DNA of 6,055 nucleotides, taken from NCBI GenBank assembly GCA_945872245.1, contig CAMBZB010000061.1, positions 1 to 6,055 on the forward strand. The letters are read 5' to 3'. Both the position numbers and the translations under genes were made by a program. Below are positions 1-4,943 of this stretch, in pieces. Source of the stretch: Flavobacterium psychrophilum. Its GTDB lineage: Bacteria; Bacteroidota; Bacteroidia; Flavobacteriales; Flavobacteriaceae. The notes below the pieces were generated by a model. The model was not told where the DNA came from. It worked only from the letters and a program-made list of their open reading frames with translations, and made no database searches. The stretch's first letter is position 1. Every line of letters begins with the position of its first letter.

Positions 1-157
1 TGTCTCTGGATCCAATGTTCACAAAATATCTTGTTGCACCACCGTTGTTGCTTTCTCTTGAACCACCCTCTCTATCGTCGCGTTCCCGTCTTTCAGATCC
101 TGAAGATTGATTTGAGATATCTCTATTTTTCTTGTAATAAGCAATAAAACGGTTGAA
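1..157 (-). pseudogene. In-frame C-terminal continuation of the DEAD-box helicase beyond the TAA
   Basis: Directly after the TAA at 158-160, in the same frame, 52 codons are open to the window edge. They begin FNRFIAYYKKNRDI, continue as a Gly/Ser/Arg/Asp/Glu-rich linker (SERRERDDREGG) and then reach RYFVNIGSRD. From knowledge of the family, helicases of this class read through KKMVSV-E-FNRF without a break, and RYFVNIG resembles the first strand of the DbpA-type RNA-binding domain that gives these enzymes substrate preference. The segment therefore belongs to the helicase gene; a GAA-to-TAA change would explain the interruption. The rest of the domain lies outside the window. Confidence 0.85.
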
Positions 158-1429
158 TTATACCGAAACCATTTTTTTGATCAATTCTTCTTTCGACAAT
201 CCTTCCAAAACGCTGTTGATAGCAGGAAGATAATTGTCGATTTCATGATCTACTTCAGTGTCTTTAATCTTGTTGGCCAAGTGCAACAATTGGATTTCAC
301 AAATTTCTATTCCAGATGGAATTGATTTTTCTTCAAATTTTTGTTTGATGATTCTTTCGATAGAAGAAATTTTGCGAATTTCACTTTTAGTAACTATTAC
401 AATAGAAGTTCCTAGTTTACCCGCACGACCTGTACGACCAGAACGGTGATTATAGGTTTCGATTTCGTCAGGCAATTGATAGTTTACTACGTGAGTGATG
501 TTGTCAACGTCAATTCCACGAGCCGCAACGTCAGTCGCTACAAGCATTTGGATTTGGCGCCCTCTGAAGGATTTCATTACTCCATCACGCTGTGCTTGAG
601 ATAAATCTCCGTGCAAAGCGGCAGCACTGTAACCGTCCTCGATTAATTTTTCAGCAACTGCTTGTGTATCACGTTTCGTTCTACAAAACACTACCGAGAA
701 AATGTCTGGATTAGCATCGGCCAATCTTTTCAAAGCTTCGTAACGGTCACGCGCATTTACTAAGTAAAATTCGTGAGAAACGGTAGCTGAACCTGAATTT
801 TTTGTTCCAACAGTAATTTCTACTGGATTGGTCATGAATTGTTTTCCAATTCTAGCTACTTCTGCCGGCATGGTAGCCGAGAATAACCATGTGTTTTTTT
901 CGTCTGGCGTAGTCGATAAGATGTTTACAATGTCTTCGTAGAAGCCCATGTTTAACATTTCGTCTGCTTCGTCAAGAATACAATAATTAATTTGAGAGAT
1001 GTTGACCAATCCTCTGTTAATCATGTCTTGCATTCTACCTGGAGTAGCTACAATAATTTGCGCACCTCTTTTAATGTCTCTAGCCTGTTCTGTAATACTC
1101 GCACCACCATAAACAGCTACTACATTAATACCTTTTTCGTATTTTGAGTAGTTCTTAAGTTCGTTTGTAATCTGCAAACATAGTTCGCGGGTAGGTGATA
1201 AAATTAACGCCTGTGTATTTCTGTTGTCGGCATCAATTTTTTGAATGACTGGAAAACCAAAAGCTGCCGTTTTCCCTGTCCCTGTTTGAGCCAACGCAAC
1301 TAAATCTGTGTCTTGTTCCAATAATAGGGGAATCGCTTTCTCCTGTACTTCGGTCGGATTTTCAAATCCTAGATCGATAATCGCACGTTGTAGCGACTCA
1401 CTCAATCCTAATTGTTCAAATTTATTCAT
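158..1429 (-). CDS. DEAD-box ATP-dependent RNA helicase (DeaD/CshA type), helicase core, ends at a premature stop
   Basis: ATP-driven RNA helicase expected to act in the cytoplasm on structured RNA, for example in ribosome assembly, mRNA turnover or cold growth. The 423-residue product carries the whole core: Q-motif region with Gln29, Walker A AQTGTGKT (47-54), PTREL (79-83), GG (108-109), TPGR (129-132), DEAD (153-156), SAT (184-186), ARGID (303-307) and HRSGRTGR (328-335). The chosen start is the ATG at 1427-1429 (MNKFEQLGL). The same frame extends upstream only to a TTG that lies inside the -7 box, so it cannot be the start. The stop TAA at 158-160 follows KKMVSV, but the frame continues open to position 1 with helicase-like tail sequence (separate entry), so the gene appears cut short by one nonsense codon. 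Relatives with this tail are, from memory, clearly longer than 423 residues. It lies downstream of rdgB on the same strand but has its own promoter. Confidence 0.93.
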   Translation of the reverse strand: MNKFEQLGLSESLQRAIIDLGFENPTEVQEKAIPLLLEQDTDLVALAQTGTGKTAAFGFPVIQKIDADNRNTQALILSPTRELCLQITNELKNYSKYEKGINVVAVYGGASITEQARDIKRGAQIIVATPGRMQDMINRGLVNISQINYCILDEADEMLNMGFYEDIVNILSTTPDEKNTWLFSATMPAEVARIGKQFMTNPVEITVGTKNSGSATVSHEFYLVNARDRYEALKRLADANPDIFSVVFCRTKRDTQAVAEKLIEDGYSAAALHGDLSQAQRDGVMKSFRGRQIQMLVATDVAARGIDVDNITHVVNYQLPDEIETYNHRSGRTGRAGKLGTSIVIVTKSEIRKISSIERIIKQKFEEKSIPSGIEICEIQLLHLANKIKDTEVDHEIDNYLPAINSVLEGLSKEELIKKMVSV

Positions 1430-1450
1430 ATATGTTTTTAAAATTTGGTG

Positions 1451-1458
1451 CAAAAGTA
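1451..1458 (-). promoter_or_regulatory. -7 promoter box of the DEAD-box helicase gene
   Basis: On the minus strand this reads TACTTTTG, a full match to the Bacteroidetes sigma-A -7 consensus TAnnTTTG, 21 bp before the helicase ATG. No clear TTG -33 element is seen at the usual 17-23 bp distance. Its position implies a short leader and supports the ATG at 1429 as the start. Confidence 0.6.
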
Positions 1459-1540
1459 CGGTTAAAAAACCACATAATCTAAAAGAATATTCAGATAAGC
1501 TATTTTATGGGTATTTGATAATCAGAATTTTACATATAAA

Positions 1541-1572
1541 ATTTCAGATTTCAGATTTTAAATCCGGGATTT
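1541..1572. repeat. Short tandem repeat ATTTCAG followed by a small inverted repeat
   Basis: ATTTCAG occurs twice in tandem, followed by ATTT (1541-1558). Directly after it comes the inverted repeat AAATCC-G-GGATTT (1560-1572). It sits in the gap between rdgB and the helicase gene. The inverted repeat has too tight a centre, and no T-run, to be a convincing terminator. No function is assigned. Confidence 0.4.
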
Positions 1573-1605
1573 GAGTGTCAAATTTTCTAAATAAGTCTGA
1601 CTTTA

Positions 1606-2178
1606 TTACATTTTCAAGAAGTCGATTAGATTTTCTGTAGCTTTTCCACGATGGCTTATAAGTCCTTTTTCTTCAGGCGAAAGTTGGGCGAAAGTTCTAG
1701 AATAGCCTTCTGGCTTAAAGATGGGATCATACCCAAAACCTTGATTTCCTGTTTTTTCCAGCGTTATTTTTCCAGCAGCAATTCCTGTGAAAAGATGCTG
1801 TCTGCCGTTTAAGTTTAACGCGATTACAGTTTTAAATTGTGCCTTTCTGTTCGTTGCATTAGCTAAGGATTCCAATACTTTATTCATATTGTCTTCAGAA
1901 CTGCGCTGTTCTCCTGCATAATGAGCAGAGTCAACACCTGGTTCGCCGTTTAAGTCACTGACTTCAAGTCCAGTATCATCGGCAAAGCAGTCGTAACCGT
2001 AGTTGCGGGTAACATAATTGGCTTTCATTATGGCATTTCCTTCGATGGTGTCAGCCGTTTCAGGGATTTCCTCAAAACAGCCAATGCTTTCCAAGCTTAT
2101 GATTTCGATAGATGAAGGAAGTAGCTGCTGTACTTCAAGTATTTTATTTTTGTTGTTAGTAGCGAAAACGAGTTTCAT
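1606..2178 (-). CDS. rdgB: dITP/XTP pyrophosphatase (non-canonical purine NTP pyrophosphatase, HAM1/RdgB family)
   Basis: Cytoplasmic house-cleaning enzyme that hydrolyses dITP, ITP and XTP to the monophosphate and pyrophosphate, keeping deaminated purines out of DNA and RNA. The 190 residues are the normal family length. The amino end FATNNKNKILEV holds the substrate-binding TNNKNK segment. ADDTGLEV and the following GEPGVDSAHYAG hold the catalytic and metal-binding acidic residues. GFGYDPIF and, near the carboxyl end, SHRGKA are the base-recognition motifs of the family. The start is the ATG at 2176-2178, giving MKLVFATNN as usual for the family. It is transcribed in the same direction as the helicase gene, 176 bp upstream of it, and diverges from the lipoprotein gene. 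Nothing is missing or odd in the sequence. Confidence 0.96.
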   Translation of the reverse strand: MKLVFATNNKNKILEVQQLLPSSIEIISLESIGCFEEIPETADTIEGNAIMKANYVTRNYGYDCFADDTGLEVSDLNGEPGVDSAHYAGEQRSSEDNMNKVLESLANATNRKAQFKTVIALNLNGRQHLFTGIAAGKITLEKTGNQGFGYDPIFKPEGYSRTFAQLSPEEKGLISHRGKATENLIDFLKM

Positions 2179-2204
2179 TTTTTGATTTCAGGATTGATAT
2201 GAGA

Positions 2205-2212
2205 CAAAGATA
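2205..2212 (-). promoter_or_regulatory. -7 promoter box of rdgB
   Basis: The minus strand reads TATCTTTG, matching TAnnTTTG, 26 bp upstream of the rdgB ATG. The nearest TTG (2239-2241) is 26 bp further upstream, longer than the usual spacing, so the -33 part is uncertain. Confidence 0.55.
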
Positions 2213-2361
2213 GGAGTTTCGAAAACAGTAAAAAAGTACAAGTTTTAATAAATGGTATTGCATTGGAGGTTTCTAGTAACTATATAAACGGTTTTTTGGG
2301 ATTTATATAAAGTAATAAAATTCGTAAATTTTTTTAATTAATTTTATAAAAATAACGATTA

Positions 2362-2392
2362 TTGGTATATATTCAAAGGTAAAATGCGTTTG
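2362..2392 (+). promoter_or_regulatory. Candidate promoter of the lipocalin-like lipoprotein gene
   Basis: A TTG at 2362-2364 and TGCGTTTG at 2385-2392 are separated by 20 bp. The second element differs at one position from the TAnnTTTG consensus. It lies 48 bp before the lipoprotein ATG. An imperfect direct repeat, TTATTATTGG then TTATTATTGT (2397-2416), sits between box and gene. The call is weak because of the mismatch and the AT-rich context. Confidence 0.35.
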
Positions 2393-2440
2393 TAGCTTAT
2401 TATTGGTTATTATTGTATTTCAATTTTAAAAAGACGTACA

Positions 2441-2887
2441 ATGAAAAATATTGTTCTAGTATTCGTTTCAGTAATAATTTTAGGTTCTGTTTTTTCTTCT
2501 TGTACAAAAGAAGGCGGTAATGGACCTGTAGATATGAGTTTAATTGAAGGCAAATGGCTTTTTAGCAGATCGACTGTAACTTCAAATGGAATCACACTGC
2601 CGTATTCAAATCCTAATTTAAAAAATGAGGAAGGGTGTCCTAAAGACTTTATTGAAATTTTATCAGGCGCTATTGTAAAAAATGGTGATTACTCTTTGAA
2701 TTGTGTTTTTAGTGGAAAAGATGGTACTTGGTCACAAAGCGGAAACACTATAAATATTAATGTTACTGGAACTAGTTTTAATGACACTTTTGATGTTACA
2801 ACACTTACTTCATCAGAATTAGTGCTGAAAATTAATGGAACTTACGAAGGGCTTTCGGGTACATTAAACATGTATTTTACGAAATAA
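2441..2887 (+). CDS. Small lipoprotein with lipocalin-like domain, function unknown
   Basis: The 148-residue precursor begins with a type II signal peptide: MKN, a hydrophobic stretch (4-18) and the lipobox FSSC, with Cys21 as the lipidated residue. Residues 22-28 (TKEGGNG) form a short flexible linker. The mature part matches the pattern of the Bacteroidetes lipocalin-like family: a LIEGKWLFSRS opening strand, a CPKDFIEI strand, a second cysteine in SLNCVF, GTWSQSGNTINI, and a closing TLTSSELVLKI strand. Cys66 and Cys88 could form a disulfide outside the cytoplasm. I infer an envelope-anchored beta-barrel protein of unknown ligand; the family has no general assigned function. The start ATG is set by the signal peptide; there is no Shine-Dalgarno sequence, as is usual in this phylum. 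It stands alone, divergent from rdgB, with no clear terminator after it. Confidence 0.85.
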   Translation: MKNIVLVFVSVIILGSVFSSCTKEGGNGPVDMSLIEGKWLFSRSTVTSNGITLPYSNPNLKNEEGCPKDFIEILSGAIVKNGDYSLNCVFSGKDGTWSQSGNTININVTGTSFNDTFDVTTLTSSELVLKINGTYEGLSGTLNMYFTK

Positions 2888-3005
2888 TGATTTGTGAAAC
2901 TCTGCTGTTTTTTTAACTTCTATTGAAAAATAAATTTCTTCAAAAGACATTATTTTAAGCAAAAATTTCGCTTTCTTAATTTGTTGTTAAAGTGTTGATA
3001 GTAAT
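2888..3005. other. Intergenic stretch with no recognised feature
   Basis: This is AT-rich sequence between the lipoprotein stop and the small-RNA promoter. I see no credible ORF, hairpin terminator or repeat in it. Confidence 0.5.
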
Positions 3006-3035
3006 TTGTTTACCTTTTAATTATTCGTATATTTG
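3006..3035 (+). promoter_or_regulatory. Promoter of the structured small RNA
   Basis: TTG at 3006-3008 and TATATTTG at 3028-3035 are 19 bp apart, a complete Bacteroidetes-type -33/-7 promoter. No ORF follows. Instead a structured segment ending in a terminator begins about 6 bp downstream. The same TTG-N19-TATATTTG arrangement is found upstream of the tRNA-Pro gene in this window. Confidence 0.75.
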
Positions 3036-3040
3036 AGTGT

Positions 3041-3176
3041 GGTTTTGATTAATTACTTGAGTATATCAATCTGAACAGAGAAGGTTACTCAATAGTCAGC
3101 TGCCGTAAGGTAATAAAGTTGATAATGGTAAATCAAAATCTACGATTGGAGGTCTGTAATAAGACCTCCTTTTTTT
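3041..3176 (+). ncRNA. Structured small RNA of about 136 nt, candidate 6S-type RNA
   Basis: The segment lies between a full promoter and a perfect intrinsic terminator and has no ORF of note. Its ends pair: 3041-3050 with 3131-3140 (10 bp, one G-U). The helix continues with 3054-3057/3127-3130 and 3064-3070/3118-3124, leaving a 47-nt interior (3071-3117) with only short possible pairings. A competing 7-bp pairing is possible between TTGAGTA (3057-3063) and TACTCAA (3086-3092). A long interrupted closing helix around a large open interior, followed by a terminator, is the general shape of 6S RNA, which binds the RNA polymerase holoenzyme; a flavobacterial version (6S-Flavo) is known. The shape and size suggest that family, but I cannot match a consensus from memory, so the identity is inference. 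Another conserved flavobacterial RNA is possible. The 5' end is estimated from the -7 box. Confidence 0.6.
3148..3176 (+). terminator. Intrinsic terminator of the small RNA
   Basis: GGAGGTCT (3148-3155) pairs perfectly with AGACCTCC (3162-3169) around a 6-nt loop, followed by seven T (3170-3176). No protein gene ends nearby on the plus strand, so it serves the small RNA. Confidence 0.9.
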
Positions 3177-3179
3177 GGA

Positions 3180-3359
3180 TTATTCATTACTGCTTTTGCA
3201 ATGAGGACAGTGGCAACTTCCTGTACCCTTTTGTTGGGTCTGAATACTTGAAATATCTATTGATAAATCTGTAACCAAATTTAATAATTGATTGTAAACC
3301 ACGTTTTGATCATCTAATGGCAAAGCTTTTATTTTCGATTCTAATATTGATAAATCCAT
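3180..3359 (-). pseudogene. Small ORF with zinc-ribbon half, probable N-terminal remnant of an IS transposase
   Basis: The ORF runs from ATG (3357-3359) to TAA (3180-3182), 59 codons, starting MDLSILESKIKALPLDDQ and ending CHCPHCKSSNE. The first 40 residues are helical and rich in Leu and Ile. Cys49, Cys51 and Cys54 look like one half of a zinc ribbon. IS1595-type transposases of Bacteroidetes, as I recall them, start with a short helical segment followed by a CPHC half and, about 20 residues later, a second CxxC half before the catalytic DDE domain. Here everything after the first half is missing, and the reading frame ends 4 bp from the T-run of the small-RNA terminator, so I infer a truncated element. 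The alternative is an intact small zinc-binding protein. No TAnnTTTG box is visible upstream. Transposase identity is from pattern memory, not a search. Confidence 0.45.
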
Positions 3360-3642
3360 AGTGCTAACGTAAAAAATTATATGAAATATGACGAATTAAA
3401 CATAGCTAATTATTTTAAATCGATTTTATCGCTCTTCCAGTGGACATCACGAAAAAGTTCACCAAAATGATTTCAAAACAGTGCAAATGAGTACAAAAAT
3501 GAGAGATCTCAATTTTATGCAATCCTTTTATTTAAAGGTTTTAACATTGTTCTGCTGACCTAAAAGTAAGTTTTTATATGGTTCACCGTTTGGTTATCAT
3601 TTTATTTGAAATAACTTAATTAGTATAAATTACTAAAAACAG
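3360..3642. other. Gene-free stretch, possibly the outer end of a decayed insertion sequence
   Basis: No ORF with gene-like features is visible on either strand. The segment CAGTGGACATCACG with GTTCACC (3438-3464) lies about 80 bp upstream of the remnant ORF, where an insertion-sequence end could be, but no matching inverted end remains inside the window. Other features are an 8-bp palindrome GAGATCTC (3503-3510) and a weak CCTTT/AAAGG hairpin (3524-3538). None is assigned a function. Confidence 0.3.
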
Positions 3643-3677
3643 AAAAGACTGAAAATCATACGATTTACAGCCTTTTT
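3637..3677 (-). terminator. Intrinsic terminator of tRNA-Pro
   Basis: On the minus strand AAAAGGCTGTAAATC (3676-3662) pairs with GATTTTCAGTCTTTT (3657-3643) across a 4-nt loop, with one mismatch and one G-U. It is followed by TCTGTTTTT. It lies about 20 bp after the tRNA 3' end and closes a single-gene transcript. Confidence 0.8.
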
Positions 3678-3699
3678 ATATGTATTTACAACTAAGTTG

Positions 3700-3774
3700 T
3701 CGGGGTGGCAGGATTCGAACCTGCGGCCTCCTGCTCCCAAAGCAGGCGCGATAACCGAGCTACGCTACACCCCG
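3700..3774 (-). tRNA. tRNA-Pro, anticodon TGG
   Basis: The gene is 75 nt including discriminator A. The acceptor arms CGGGGTG and CACCCCG pair fully. The anticodon stem CCTGC/GCAGG encloses the loop TTTGGGA, whose anticodon TGG (plus positions 3737-3739) reads proline CCN codons. The T arm GCAGG-TTCGAAT-CCTGC is canonical. CCA is not encoded, so it must be added after transcription. The gene has its own promoter and terminator and is divergent from trxB. Confidence 0.97.
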
Positions 3775-3784
3775 TGAAAGGATG

Positions 3785-3814
3785 CAAATATAAAACTAAT
3801 TTTTAGTTTTCCAA
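3785..3814 (-). promoter_or_regulatory. Promoter of tRNA-Pro with an inverted repeat in its spacer
   Basis: On the minus strand, TTG (3814-3812) and TATATTTG (3792-3785) are 19 bp apart, a full Bacteroidetes-type promoter. TATATTTG ends 10 bp before the tRNA 5' end. The spacer is almost filled by a perfect inverted repeat, AAAACTAA (3792-3799) and TTAGTTTT (3803-3810) with 3 bp between, which could be an operator-like site or an accident of AT-rich DNA. Confidence 0.75.
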
Positions 3815-3893
3815 GTGATATTTCGAAATACAATTTTATTATTTTTATAGATTAAAAGTGATATTATTTTAGCTTAATTTTTTAATAAAAACA

Positions 3894-3901
3894 TACATTT
3901 G
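3894..3901 (+). promoter_or_regulatory. -7 promoter box of trxB
   Basis: TACATTTG matches TAnnTTTG and lies 33 bp before the trxB ATG. No TTG stands at the expected -33 distance, so the upstream half is unclear. Confidence 0.6.
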
Positions 3902-3934
3902 CAATCTCAAAATAGATTAAATAAATAATAAACT

Positions 3935-4882
3935 ATGTCTGATACAATCGAAAAAATAAAATGTCTTATTATAGGTTCCGGTCCAGCAGGGTATACCGCA
4001 GGTATATATGCCGCTAGAGCCAATATGAATCCTGTTTTATACCAAGGGATGCAACCTGGAGGGCAACTGACAACGACTAATGAAGTGGAGAATTTTCCGG
4101 GTTATGTCGATGGAGTTACGGGACCGGAAATGATGATTCAACTGCAAGCTCAAGCGCAACGTTTTGGTACTGATGTGCGTGATGGTTGGGCAACCAAGGT
4201 TGATTTTAGCGGTGATATTCATAAAGTTTGGATTAATGACAGCATCGAATTGCATTGCGAAACTGTGGTCATTTCCACGGGGGCCACGGCCAAATATTTA
4301 GGGTTGCCTTCTGAACAGCATTATTTAAATATGGGTGGAGGTGTTTCTGCCTGTGCCGTTTGTGATGGGTTCTTCTACAGAAACCAAGAAGTTGTTATTG
4401 TAGGTGCTGGAGATTCTGCCTGCGAGGAAGCGCATTATTTGTCTAAGCTTTGTAAAAAAGTGACTATGTTGGTGCGAAGCGAAAAGTTCAGGGCTTCAAA
4501 AATCATGGAAGCAAGAGTTCGTAAAACCGACAATATTACGATTTTAATGAATCATGACACGGTTGAAGTTTTAGGAGATGAACAAGTAGTGACTGGCGTA
4601 AAAGCCAAGAATAAAACCACAGGCGAAGTTTTTGATATTCCTGCTACCGGTTTCTTCGTTGCCATTGGTCACAAACCCAATACGGATATTTTTAAGGACT
4701 TTCTTACTCTTGATGAAACGGGCTATATTGTCAATATTCCGGGAACTTCAAAAACGAATATCAAAGGTGTTTTTGTGGCGGGCGATGCGGCCGACCATGT
4801 ATATCGTCAAGCGATTACTGCTGCTGGTACAGGTTGTATGGCTGCCCTAGATGCCGAAAGATACTTGGCTGCCTTAGAGTAA
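3935..4882 (+). CDS. trxB: Thioredoxin reductase (low-molecular-weight, FAD/NADPH)
   Basis: Cytoplasmic flavoenzyme that passes electrons from NADPH through FAD and a redox-active disulfide to thioredoxin, supporting ribonucleotide reductase and protein thiol repair. The 315 residues are standard for the low-Mr class. Domains in order: FAD-binding GSGPAG (14-19) with PGGQL (41-45) and ENFPG (52-56), a second FAD segment ISTGA (113-117), the active-site CAVCDG with Cys140 and Cys143 inside the NADPH domain, the dinucleotide fold GAGDSA (157-162), and the closing FAD motif VAGDAAD (281-287) with YRQAITAAGTG. The NADPH 2'-phosphate loop, HRRxxxRA in E. coli, reads VRSEKFRA (180-187): the first Arg and last Arg are kept, while His and the second Arg are replaced. 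I recall the same form in other flavobacteria. The start ATG gives MSDTIEKIKCLIIGSG, with no Shine-Dalgarno sequence. It is a single gene between a tRNA and a convergent gene. Confidence 0.97.
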   Translation: MSDTIEKIKCLIIGSGPAGYTAGIYAARANMNPVLYQGMQPGGQLTTTNEVENFPGYVDGVTGPEMMIQLQAQAQRFGTDVRDGWATKVDFSGDIHKVWINDSIELHCETVVISTGATAKYLGLPSEQHYLNMGGGVSACAVCDGFFYRNQEVVIVGAGDSACEEAHYLSKLCKKVTMLVRSEKFRASKIMEARVRKTDNITILMNHDTVEVLGDEQVVTGVKAKNKTTGEVFDIPATGFFVAIGHKPNTDIFKDFLTLDETGYIVNIPGTSKTNIKGVFVAGDAADHVYRQAITAAGTGCMAALDAERYLAALE

Positions 4883-4901
4883 CAATTTCGTTTTAATTGA
4901 T

Positions 4902-4936
4902 AAAAAAGGCTTCATCTTAAAAATGAAGCCTTTCTT
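4902..4936. terminator. Bidirectional intrinsic terminator between trxB and the GIN-domain gene
   Basis: AAAGGCTTCAT (4905-4915) and ATGAAGCCTTT (4923-4933) form an 11-bp perfect stem with a 7-nt loop. The plus strand is followed by CTTGTTT. The minus strand reads out into six T (4907-4902). It therefore serves trxB (stop at 4882) and the convergent gene ending at 4944, 7 bp away. Confidence 0.9.
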
Positions 4937-4943
4937 GTTTAGA

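Noticed and set aside
158..160. Reassignment of TAA as a sense codon
   Set aside because: Other genes here, such as rdgB, trxB and the lipoprotein gene, end at TAA at the expected family length.
258..449. Plus-strand open frame of 63 codons
   Set aside because: It is antisense within the well-supported helicase gene, with no promoter or start context.
1308..1574. Plus-strand open frame of 88 codons
   Set aside because: It mostly overlaps the helicase gene in antisense and ends in the repeat region; the composition is not protein-like.
2410..2595. Minus-strand open frame of 61 codons
   Set aside because: It is the antisense shadow of the lipoprotein gene.
3524..3540. CCTTT/AAAGG hairpin followed by T
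   Set aside because: The stem is only 5 bp and no gene ends before it, so a terminator call is not supported.
3360..3700. Integrated-element scar at the 3' end of tRNA-Pro
   Set aside because: A second copy of the tRNA 3' end was looked for in the window and not seen; no integrase is present. The transposase stump is better explained by an insertion sequence.
4632..4850. Plus-strand frame inside trxB, and the minus-strand frame 4037-4255
   Set aside because: Both are shadows of the thioredoxin reductase gene, whose motifs are complete in its own frame.
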